A DNA stretch of 64,000 bases from Daucus carota subsp. sativus (lineage: Eukaryota; Streptophyta; Magnoliopsida; Apiales; Apiaceae). Position 1 is the stretch's first letter, and every line of letters starts with the position of its first letter. Both the position numbers and the translations under genes were made by a program. Location of the stretch: the NCBI RefSeq assembly GCF_001625215.2, contig NC_030381.2:45444689-45508688 (forward strand), read 5' to 3'. Below the pieces are notes generated by a model. That model saw only the letters and a program-made list of their open reading frames with translations, was not told the origin of the DNA and searched no databases. This document shows, in pieces, positions 35,421 to 45,987 of this stretch.

Positions 35421-35598
35421 AGCATTGGCGGAGCCAGGATCAAATGTATAAAGGGACACCATAACCCTAATCACATAGTTCAGCTGGGGGCACCTGTTAA
35501 TAATACATGTGGGACCCACAAAAATATAGTTGTTTTTTTGAAAGTTGGAGGGGCACGAGCCCCAGGTGCCCTAATGTGGCACCGCCACTGAATGGTAG
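35415..35598. mobile_element. hAT-like MITE (CANTGGCGG ends) just after AAP-3 stop
   Basis: The element is 35423-35590 (168 bp), with ends CATTGGCGGAGCC and, reversed, CAGTGGCGGTGCC. The direct repeat AATGGTAG flanks it (35415-35422, 35591-35598). The AAP-2 copy of this place (about 30815-30825) has one AATGGTAG and no element. It lies 6 bp beyond the AAP-3 stop codon, so it is probably within the AAP-3 3' UTR. Confidence 0.92.
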
Positions 35599-35604
35599 TA
35601 CTAG

Positions 35605-37382
35605 CTAGTTGTTGGTCTGGAATGGCTTATAAGCCTTGAGATCAGTAACGACTCCTGCAAATGAACCAACTGCAGCCACGATAGAGATGATTAGGCAAGC
35701 AACACTCAACATCTGCAGACTAATCCATCTGCTGCTCCACTTTGGTATCTTTGCTTGGACTATATACATCTCCACCGGAAAGTAAACTGTCAGTGGCCAA
35801 AACCCGATGGCTCCAAGAATGCCAGCAATGTTTTCAAAGAATGGCATGACCATAGGTATGATTGTGGTACTCATCACAAAAAGTATCCTCCAAACCAAGC
35901 GGAAAAGATTGAGCTTGTATGCCTTGAGGTTGTATTCTTTATTAATGAAGGTGCTTTGGGGAAATTTTGTTGCTGCATGTTTTTCGACGTATGAAAATAA
36001 GGGTTGACATGAAACTTGGTAGGCACCAACAAGGTGGACTACTATGGCTATGTTGGCAATGTTAACAAGCCAGAAGGGATTGTAAAATCCAAATCCAGTG
36101 AGGAGGTTTTTGGGGGCGAGGTCTCCAAATGCTGCGTATCCAAAGCATCCAATCATCATGTAGAGAACGGTTGTCACAGAAACACTCAATCCTGTAGCTT
36201 TCTTCATGATCTTGGATTCTGAAGGGGGGGATTTTATGGTATCCTCAATTTCAATAAGGACGAGAGAGTAGGAGCAGGCGAAAGCTATAGCCCCGAGTGC
36301 TTGGAAGCTCCTCCATATCTTTTGTGTTTGAGTAACCGTACCAATGCTAATCCCAGTAAGGCTTCCTTTAAATTCTCCGGTCTCTGCAACTTTGGAAATA
36401 CCAAGTGCAAGACCTATTAAAGAGTAGGTGAAGGACATAACAGCAGCCACAATCGAAAGCCAAGAGATCTGATGAAAATGTGGGATTTGTGAAAAGAATA
36501 TATTGATGGCACCAAATGCAAGCATATAAATATTGTTGGAGAAATGGCAAGGATCCTTCGCATGACTATCATGGAAACAATTAGACCTTCTTACAGCCCT
36601 GCTTGTCATCAACCAGAATATATATAATAAAATCATTAGTCTGATAAATTATTCCAAGCACCCGATAAGTCCATAGAATTAAAAAAGCACTTTTTCAATT
36701 TAAATGGTCAATTTCTACTCACGCCATGCTTATAGATGCTGCAATTGTGTATCCAATAGCCATCCCAAAGAGATTCAAGTATTGAATTGCCCCACAAATT
36801 TTAACCTTGAAATCACCTGATAAAAAAAGAAGAAGAATATTTATGTACTTTTGTCAGAAACAAGTAACTTATTTGAGGAAAATAAGACAAACAAAACGAA
36901 ACCATTAACAAAACCCTTATGATCAAGACAAAAAGATAGAAAATACCAAGATAAGTTTGGACAGCATCCATGTAAGTATAGTTTCTCCTTCCGGTGACAG
37001 GATCACCGGAACGGTAACAAGAGGCCAACAAGCAAGAAGTGTAGTAAGTGACAAGGGCGAAGGAGAGAAAAAAACTGGGAGCAGCAAGCCAGCCAAGCTG
37101 TGCAGTGGCCCAAGCTAAAGAGAGAACACCGGAACCAATTACTGCAGTTATCATATGAGCACTTGCAGTCCAAAAGGTCCCTGCAAATACACAAGTAGAG
37201 AAACACACTCAATACAACACACAATCAGCAATGAAAATACATTAGCAACTTGACAAGTAATTAGTGGCACCTGTTCTTTTGAGACGGCCATCGTCATCGA
37301 AACACTTGGAGTCACCTTGAGCAGGTGACATGGAGATCTCTAAGCTGCTTTGCTGAGTTGCCGTTATTTCTCCAGAAATCAT
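35605..37382 (-). CDS. AAP: amino acid permease (AAP3/AAP2-like), array copy 3, one intron fewer
   Basis: Exons on the minus strand are 37382-37271, 37180-36947, 36816-36723 and 36598-35605, joining in frame to 477 residues. Start and promoter are as in copy 2. The intron that copies 1 and 2 carry after GISKVA is absent here: the exon runs straight through [13 protein letters not shown] with no base gained or lost. The loop before [14 protein letters not shown] is the shortest of the three. The second membrane region differs ([18 protein letters not shown] where copy 2 has [18 protein letters not shown]). All other family landmarks are present, so it is probably functional. Confidence 0.92.
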
Positions 37383-37640
37383 TACTAGGAATAGAAAGAC
37401 CTTGTCACCTTCGAGTGTGGAATGGTACTGAGCTAGGGGGATAGGTAGGAATTTATATTGAGGCATAATAAAAACCCTTTTAAGATTTTTATATTTTTTT
37501 GTCATTGCCAAGTAACTCCCTCTAGCTAGCTTTTGTATGCATAATAAAGCAGCTAGCACTTCTATTTGTCACTGGCTCACTGTCCCCTGGCCATTGCATG
37601 CATAATGGGGTCAACACTCAAAGTGGAGAATTTACAAGGC
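37383..37640 (-). promoter_or_regulatory. AAP-3 promoter
   Basis: Near-copy of the AAP-2 promoter, with the minus-strand TATA-like AATATAAATT at about 37451-37459, roughly 70 bp upstream of the ATG. Beyond about 37640 the similarity ends, marking the right edge of the array. Confidence 0.65.
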
Positions 37641-37841
37641 ATTTGGATTCATGGCAGGAATGAGAATGGAAAATGAAATACAAAATATTCTTTTCATTTT
37701 TTTTAATTGTTCTCCACATATTATTAGTTTTTTATAAAGTGTAATTTAATAATTTATTTTTAAAATATAATCTAGTTAGAAAGTACCAATTTCAGAATAT
37801 GTATTTCAATGGATTTTTTTTAAACAAAATGAATTCCATTA

Positions 37842-38030
37842 GGGCCGTTTGGGAACATACATTTCATTTCAGATGATGGATTCAAATGACATGATTTGAG
37901 TTGTCATTTCAAATTCTCAAATTTATACTAACATTTGAATGTGTGGATTTTAAATAAAATTCAAATTCTCAAACAAGTTATCTGATGAAATTCAGAATTT
38001 CAAATGAAATACTGGTTCCCAAACAAACCA
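37842..38030. mobile_element. MITE-like inverted repeat (GGGCCGTTTGGGAAC end)
   Basis: The left GGGCCGTTTGGGAACATACA and reversed right GGTTTGTTTGGGAACCAGTA ends match imperfectly and share 'atttcattt' beyond. TTA precedes the left end; a matching copy on the right is unclear. Possibly PIF/Harbinger type. Confidence 0.5.
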
Positions 38031-39057
38031 CCTATATTAACAATGACGAGCATATCTAACTATCATACAATTGTCTATATGTGTTTTTCTCTTTTTCTCA
38101 ATATATATACGAGTTTTTTTTATTTTGTGTGAAGTGAATCATGGCCTCATATATATTTTGATCATTTTTAAATTATATAATCAAGTTATGTGTCTATACA
38201 TGTCATATATTTTTTTTATTCATATTATAATTCATATTTTTTACATGAAATCAAACTACACATACTCAGTATATACTGCTTAGATTAGAATGCGGTATGA
38301 GGAACTTAAAATGAACGTCTTCCCTACCCTACCCATAAACCAGTAGAGATGTTGTTTTCTTGAAAACCCTCGACTTAATTCATAATAAATAATATAGTGT
38401 ATGATACAATATTATTATAATATCTTGGATTATGATATTATTCTTCACATGAGATTTATCTAAACAATCCCCATAGTCCAAATAACCGAAACTTTCCACT
38501 TAATTGTTCGTCAAAATCCCCAAAATCAAATCGTGTAAAAATCAAAGTTGCAATGAAAAACGGGATCAGAGCTACGGTGATGATTGACATGATGAAATCC
38601 GGTGGAGTAAACGAATTATGGAGAAATCTAGAAACATAATTTTCACGGATTGCAAGATTGAATGCTTCAGATAAGAGAGATTGGTGCAAATCAAATTGGA
38701 GTATAAAATTTTGAAATTTTACAACGATTTGGAATAGAGGTATCATATTGGATAATAATCATCACGCACATTTTTTTTAATTTATTTGATTCCTTCTCGT
38801 GTAAATCATCCCAGCCATTCTGTAATTTGTTGTATTATAAAATTTCTTGATCAATTATTTTCTTATCCCGATATGTAACCGTCACAGTGAACAAAAGAAG
38901 AGACAGAGATCTTATACACTAAATAATACATTCTATACATTTTTATATACATATACACACATGTAGTCAAGGTGTACGTTTTCTTGAAACAATTTCTCGA
39001 ATGAGGAGAATGCTGTGTACATCTCATCATCGTGAAATCATATAAAAGCGGATATAC
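38031..39057. other. intergenic, nothing firmly recognised
   Basis: AT-rich. A 96-codon minus-strand frame (38456-38746) has one hydrophobic stretch but no known family features and sits alone, so I do not call it a gene. Confidence 0.4.
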
Positions 39058-39468
39058 TAAGTGGTTGTTTGGCTTAATTTAAAAAAATAATTTATTCTTA
39101 CTTAATTGAAGTTAAGAAGGAAATTATAAGTGATAAATGAACTTGACTTATAAGTTATTAAAAGTATTTGGATAATTTTTAATTATAAGTCAATTAAGTG
39201 TTTGATAATTTAAATTTATAAATTAAAAAAATTCTAATTATTAAAATAAAAGAAATTTTGTCAAAAAATAAAGTTTGTTACGATATTAAATTTTAAAAAT
39301 TTCATACCAAAATGCAAATCACTAAAAAATCTCCAAAAAAGTTAGCATTTGTGATTTACACTCCTTACTTTTTTTGTCAAACACTACACGTAAAAAATAG
39401 AATCAACTTAAATTATTAAAAGAACCCCAATAATATACTTAAAATAAGTGTTACCAAACACCAGCTAA
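39058..39468. mobile_element. PIF/Harbinger-like MITE with TAA duplication
   Basis: The element is 39061-39465 (405 bp), with ends GTGGTTGTTTGG and, reversed, GCTGGTGTTTGG. TAA flanks both sides (39058-39060, 39466-39468). The interior is AT-rich and non-coding. Confidence 0.7.
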
Positions 39469-41107
39469 ATATGCTTGTTTCTTAACTAAAGAGGAGAGTC
39501 TCCCACAATAATGACAGAAAATCTTGAGCAAGTTAAACTGTAGGACGATACATATAGTTAAAAAATATGTATCTCAAAAGAATGTAGTACATACTTATAT
39601 GAGCTTTGTGTCCATTGTTAATACTTTCTCAATTATATTGGACCCAGTAAGTCTGGGAACAGCATATTTCGTCTAATTTTTCAGTTTGTTATAAACTTTT
39701 ATTGACTTTGTTAGTAATAAATATGTCAAAACTACTGAATATTGTTCGAACATGAGCTTCCTCCGTACGTTTGGAATATAATCAAATAATATTGTAAGAT
39801 ACTATAATTTCCAGTTACTGTAACATATGTGAATATATTCCCACACCGCATTTCATGAGACAAGTGATTATTCCTTAATCTTACTATTTATACGTAGTCA
39901 AGGTTAAGTAATGACAATGATTAAGAAGTTTCGTGTGTCAATTTTCACTCTTTTTTTCACTCTGAAAAACCCATATCAACAAATAATGTTTATGCAGTAA
40001 AAATTCACATACATGAAACATATAGTAATAACTAATAACAAATGAAGCATGCTTAAATACAAGGACGAAAATAGGGTAAATTAAAAATGGGCAGGGGAGA
40101 CCTTTTTCCTGAAAACGCAATATACAATCTTTCGCTTCAGGTCTGACAAAAATAATTCAATTCGGCTCTACATATAAAAGTTAAAATTCATCTACGTATC
40201 ATATCACATAAAAGGAATATTCCGTCTGCTCTATCCTGATAGGCTGTTTATTTTATAATTCTTATGAGATGGAAACTTGAAACGTATGAATTCTATGAAA
40301 TATAACTTTTGTAAATTATTTTAATTTTTCCGGAAAAAAATAATATTTTAATATTTAATAGAATATTATGAAATTATATTTGTGTACAACTTGAAATACA
40401 TGTCGCAGTGATAGAAACAAATTTGTAATAAATGAGATTCAGGGATGAAGTACAATGGAAATTAGTAAAGATGGTGCGGCCATTACTCATTAGTCGGAAC
40501 ACTTTGTACTTTAAATTCGTGTAGACATTATTAACTGGAACATTATGCTTTAAACTTCTACGAAACTAGACCAGGTATCAGCGTTCTATCACTTGCGCAT
40601 TTCATATATGAAAGGATGCACTGATTATTGGGCATGTTGCCCCACTTTTTAATGAAAATAAATATATTTGTATTAAAAAAAATTGATATTAAATATTTAA
40701 CACGTGTTTAGTATACCTTATTTCCCGATATAAACTATTTATTTCCAAAGAGTATATATTTATTTTATTTTGCAGATGACAATTAACTCATTTCTAAAAA
40801 GTAAAATAAATAAAACTTAACCGGAATAAGGTTGTGTTGACTATTATATAAATGAATGCGATCGAATTTGACTCAAATTTATAATTACTTATTTAGATAA
40901 TTCGGTCCATATTTGAATTAGTATATAGAGTTTTATTAAGATTCGATTCGGTTCGATTTTGAATATCAATATTCATATATAATCCGCTCGAATAAATATC
41001 AAATACTCATTTTTATATATTTGTATTGAAAATCGTTTAACATAATGGTGAAAATAAATAGTTAACGCCGAATTATTTCAAATTCTTTTCGAGCTGCGGC
41101 CATCCTT
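39469..41107. other. intergenic, nothing recognised
   Basis: AT-rich with no gene or clear repeat. Around 40860-41060 there are degenerate 'gattcgattcggttcgatt' motifs like the ends of hAT-type elements, but no boundaries. Confidence 0.4.
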
Positions 41108-41616
41108 ATTCATTGACCTCATGGAGGGTGTATTTAATAGTGATTTTAATGAATTTAATAGTTTATGGATTTTAATGTATCGTATCTGATTTTATTTTCA
41201 TGCGGATTTTTGATAAAATGTCATATATTTAATAAGGTTTTTAGAATAAGTACAATATTTCAAAATCTCATTGATTTTCATTAGATTTCAATTATCTTAG
41301 AATATACTGAACAATACTACAAAAAATTATCGTTTCGTGGAATCCAAAAAAATCCGTCATCGTTTAAATACCCGGTTTTAAATAATCTCAACTTGAATAT
41401 CATCGAATTTCAAATTTTAATATCAAACTAGCATAAAAGCCCGTGCGAGGCACGGGCCTCTAGTTTATGTAGTGTTTTAAATAATATTGACATGTCGTCG
41501 TATTGTTTCGAGCAACCTAATAGCAAATATGAAAATTATATAATATTGACGAATTTTTTATTTTTTGACAAAATAAGTAGATATGAAAATGTTATATTTG
41601 CAACCTAATAATAATA

Positions 41617-41626
41617 ATAATAAACC

Positions 41627-41696
<70 letters not shown>
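41617..41696. repeat. (AAT)n microsatellite
   Basis: A run of AAT units inside the Helitron, near its 3' end on the minus strand. Confidence 0.95.
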
Positions 41697-41698
<2 letters not shown>

Positions 41699-41800
41699 CT
41701 ATAGTTTTCAAAAATTTATGCATCAAAAACTACAGCTGAATTGATTTTTCTATATTCAAATTCGTGAGGATATAGAGGTCATCATCATATTATCCACATG

Positions 41801-42305
41801 TTCAAAATTACATTCGACATAAATACTGAAATTTTTAGATTTTAAATATATTATTCCTCACTAAAAGTATCTGTAATTTATTGTTGAAAATTATTAAATT
41901 ATTTCACCTAACATAATATGATTTTGATGAAAACTTGTTCTTGATATATTGAATTACGATATCCTAAATCGTCGTTACAAGAAGATGTGTAGCGTGCATT
42001 GTTTTACATTTATTTATTCTTTTTTTAGCGTAGATTTGGCGTCATAGTTAAGTTCAAAATTACATTCGACATAAATATTGAAATTTTCAGATTTTAAATA
42101 TATTATTCCTCATTAAAAGTATCTGTAATTTATTGTTAAAAATTATTAAATTATTTCACCTAACATAATATGATTTTGATGAAAAGTTGTTCTTGATATA
42201 TTGAATTACGATATCCTAAATCGTCATTACAAGAAGATGTGTGGCGTGCATTGTTTTACATTTATTTATTCTTTTTTTGAGCGTAGATTTGGCGTCATAG
42301 TTAAG
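41801..42305. repeat. 252 bp tandem duplication inside the Helitron
   Basis: 41801-42052 and 42053-42305 are adjacent direct copies with few differences, both running from 'ttcaaaattacattcgac' to 'ggcgtcatagttaag'. There is no coding potential. The high similarity suggests a fairly recent duplication. Confidence 0.92.
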
Positions 42306-44025
42306 TGACACATGATGGGGCAGATCATAACACAGTCTTTTTTAGCATATACTGCACACATTTTGCATAAATAGAAATTGTAACAACTAAAAAGACCAAT
42401 ACTTTATTTTATTATAAAAGTATAATTTCAACTAATAAACTTATAACTGTGCTCAAAACAGTTCTGACACCTTTAATGTGGTTTAACTTTTTAATTTTCA
42501 TATCAGCGTAAAGTATTTTAATGTCTTAGATTTTTATTGTTAATTTAAAATATTAGAAGATTATTACTTTGATACAATCTGTTATAATATCGGCTTGTTG
42601 TTAAATTTTAATTTTTATAATTAGTTTTCTAAGCTTGATGATCAAGACCTTTAATGATTTTTCATATAATTTTTATAAATTAGATCTCAAACAATGATTT
42701 CCTGGAATCTGAAATAGCAAAAACAGAGTAGATATAAGTCACACCCCATGAAGTTCACAAAGACATGATATAATTAGCTCAATTAGTTGTGTATTTATTT
42801 TTTTAGCTTTGTGCAAACTTAAATTTTTAAATATTTTGATACTCGTATTTCTTAGGGGTGAGCAATGTAGCATATCATGTCCATTTGTTAAAGATTAATT
42901 CAAATATTCAATATCTAATATTCTGGATTATGAAAAAAAAACTATTCTTATTCTAGTTCCGTTTAATCAGATATTAGTTTTCACCGTATCGCGTCAGATT
43001 ATCCGGTTCAAAATTAATTATATTTTTTTAGATTGATTTGTAAATGATTAATTAATTTAATTGCAGTTTGAATCATTTTATTTAACTGGTATGTTATATA
43101 TTGATCGATGGCATATTAAAAATTATAGGTTTAAGACTTTAATATATATAGCTTATTTCTTTGTGTTATTTTATTTTAACTAAGTAATTTTTTTTTGAAA
43201 ATAAATCAAGTAAAATTTATAACTCAATTCTTTTTAGTAGGTCTCGTAAACGCTTTTTATTATTATTTAATTGACTTTTGATTAACAATATAGAATTTCC
43301 CTAAAATCAACTTTATATCACAAGTTTGATCAAAAAAAAACTTTATATCACAAGTTATAATATTTCAAATTCATATATCATTAAAATTACATCATTTAGA
43401 TATATATTCTGACACCAAATTTGATGTCCTTGACAATATTCTTATATCTATATTTTTTTAAAATAGATTTAGTTACACGTCCAATTCTGAATTCATAAGT
43501 TTAAAATAAAAACTATTCTAAATAAGAATATTCTTTTAGTTACCTTAGTTAGTGTCCTCCAAAATATTGCAATCTCTTTATAAATCACCTTTTATAATAA
43601 AAAAATTTAATATGACATAGTCCATGTTGAAAGCCCATCAACTTTTTGTTTCAGAGATGCTCACTGAAATCTTAGTTTTTGAGCTTATTTCTCACATTCA
43701 ATACTTAAAATTACTATAATATTGTATTGGTACTCGTTTAAACTATTAAGTTAGATTTAAAATTGTTCATTTTTATTCGGATATGAATTATATCTATTTT
43801 TAGAAAGTGGAATCATGATTCGAGCCCTATTATTTAGATTCTTTTTCAATTTTAAATTTATTTATGTAAATAATTAGTTTATTAATATTAATCTATCATG
43901 TACACGATATATGAGACTTAACTGAAATAATAATTTATTTTAAATAAATAAGATATTGAAAAAAATATAAATACCACAGTTTTAATGTATGTATTTAAGG
44001 CTTTTGAATGACATGTTGATTGCTT

Positions 44026-44090
44026 GTGTAGCTCAAGTGGTTTAAGCGGTGCACATGAATGGAGAGGTCTCGGGTTCAATTCTTGTCAAA
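44026..44090 (+). repeat. tRNA-like / SINE-head segment with A and B boxes
   Basis: TAGCTCAAGTGG (44029-44040) fits a Pol III A box and GGTTCAATTC (44073-44082) a B box, spaced as in a tRNA head. It does not fold as a full tRNA by eye. Probably a tRNA-derived SINE head or a tRNA relic lying within the Helitron. Confidence 0.5.
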
Positions 44091-44332
44091 AACATCTTTT
44101 TTTATATAAATGAGGAGGAGGTAGGTTTGGAGTTAGGCTCAGGTTCGGAGTTAGGTAATTTATTTGCTCAGGAGGGAGGCTTAACATGAACGCTATTATA
44201 TATATAAGTAGATAGATAGATTTTTCAGCATAATTCAAAATTTAAGTTAAATGTCCCCAAATTTTGATAAAATTTCAGTTTAAAGGATTTTTTTTTCTAA
44301 AATCCTACTTAAATACAATCCTAAGTATTTAA

Positions 44333-45759
44333 AGAATAATCCTCAATCAGCCAAGAAAGTCATGTGCTGTCCATCGTCCCATGTATCAGCCTCATTCTAA
44401 ATTAGAGGGCCTAGCTCATGATGTAAGAGCCTCGCCTTCAATCAAGTTCGGTCATCGGTGAATGACACTCTTTTTTCCTGGTTCCCGGGCGTAAGCTGAG
44501 CGAGCCGAACATTTTCAGGCTCGGTTCGAACTCGATTAAAAGTTTGGGTTCGAATTCGAGTTCGAGTTCAAATTTGATCGAACTTTTAATTTCAAGTTCA
44601 AAGTTCGGTAGGTTTAAATTCGGCTCGAAAACTCGCATCGAGTCACCAAATATTGACAAAAACTCAAAATATGATCGGTTCCGCTCGAGTTTGATTCGAT
44701 TAAATATATCAAATATAAATTAAATATTAAATATTTTTTTAAAAATATTGTTATAATAAAAAATATTTAAAAATAGTTGAGGCTCGATAAGGCTCACGAA
44801 CTTTACAAGCTGAGAATAATTTGAAGTTCGAGCTCGATTCGATAAAACACTCAAATAACTCAAGCTCGGCTCGATTATTACATAATAAAATTAAAATATT
44901 TTACGAGTCAAGTTTGAGTAGCTCGCGAACAGCAGCTCTCTCGTTTACACCCCTGTTCCCAATTCCCAAGTGATGGGGTTTACTGTTTAGTAGAAATGAC
45001 GAAAATTGATTATATTGAATTACAAGAACTATATTTATAATCATCAAAACAAATATATCTTAAATTCACTGTTAATATAATTGTCACGCCAGATTTTATT
45101 TGATAAAATGTAAGAAATTGATTGGATTTTTTTTATCTAGTAACTTATTAAGGTATATATAGTTGTTGGGTTTTTTAAAAAAAGAATTCCTTTCCATTTT
45201 GCTCGTAAAAGTAGAAATTTGTTAAGAGAATCATAATGAATTTAAAAAAAAAGAATTCCTTTCCATTTTACTCATAATTGCCACTTTTCAAATTTGCAAT
45301 TTGACTGTTATAATCATCAATATGGATTTACCATATGGATAAATTTTGTTACCACTATACATAAATTAAGTTAAATTTAATCCAATTGAAACAAATTTCA
45401 AATCCCAACCATGGCCCACAAATTATGTCCGCTCCTGACAAAAATACAAGCCTTTTAATCCGACGATCAGGATCTAACCTTAGTTCAAATTCACCTTCTG
45501 CCCGCCTCAAATCTATACATACAACATCTATACATATCCATCTCTATATACACACACAAACACACATTCTCTGCTATACTTTAAACAATTTCATGAATTA
45601 CCCATTTAATAAAATTGTCTCTTTAGCAATACCCAAACCCTAGTTTTCTATTTTGCGTGAGCCCAATTCATTTTCTTGAAATAGGGTTTTGTAGTTCTTG
45701 GGGGTTCTTGAGAGTGAGGTGTTGTAATTTGGGGGGTTTTGGGTCGAATTTGAAGAAAT
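44333..45759. other. intergenic and CYCA1 upstream region
   Basis: It holds the old hAT-like element at 44487-44954 and then AT-rich DNA that should include the cyclin promoter and 5' UTR. I looked for the mitosis-specific MSA core (AACGG) in the last 600 bp and did not see a clear one. Confidence 0.45.
44481..44960. mobile_element. old hAT-like MITE
   Basis: The interior is full of 'ctcggttcgaactcg' motifs. The right end is CTCGTTTACACCCCT, the usual end of a hAT-type family with GGGGTGTAAACGAG; the left end GGGCGTAAGCTGAGC is a decayed partner. GTTCCC flanks both sides (44481-44486, 44955-44960). Confidence 0.55.
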
Positions 45760-45938
45760 ATGTCGACCCAGAAAAGAATTTCGTCGGGAAAATCGATGGT
45801 GGTGAAGAGGCAATCGGAGAATGTTGGAAAGGCTTCTGGGATTGTGCCTAAGAAAAGGCCTGCATTAGCTAATATCACTAATCAGAGACATGGGTCTCTG
45901 GCCAATTCTACAATTTCTTCCAAAGTGGTATGCCATTT

Positions 45939-45987
<49 letters not shown>

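Larger units (their letters stand above)
41428..44220 (-). mobile_element. non-autonomous Helitron
   Basis: Read on the minus strand, it begins TCTATCTATCTACTTATATA (after host A) and ends with a GC-rich hairpin (8 bp stem GCCCGTGC, 3 base loop, plus-strand 41439-41457), 7 bases and then CTAG next to host T. These are the hallmarks of a Helitron inserted between A and T. 2793 bp. I see no Rep/helicase frame. The interior holds an AAT microsatellite, a 252 bp tandem duplication and a tRNA-like segment. Confidence 0.72.
41108..44332. mobile_element. old MITE-like element split by the Helitron
   Basis: The left piece starts GGAGGGTGTATTTAATAGTG (about 41115) and the right piece, reversed from about 44330, starts TAGGATTGTATTTAAGTAGG. 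They look like the two ends of one element whose middle holds the Helitron at 41428-44220. The match is short and imperfect. Confidence 0.35.

Noticed and set aside
38456-38746. 96-codon minus-strand frame with a hydrophobic stretch
   Set aside because: No family feature, no neighbour context and AT-rich surroundings. Could be chance; no homology was evident.
44026-44090. Functional tRNA gene
   Set aside because: It has A and B boxes but no convincing cloverleaf or terminator. More likely a SINE head or relic.
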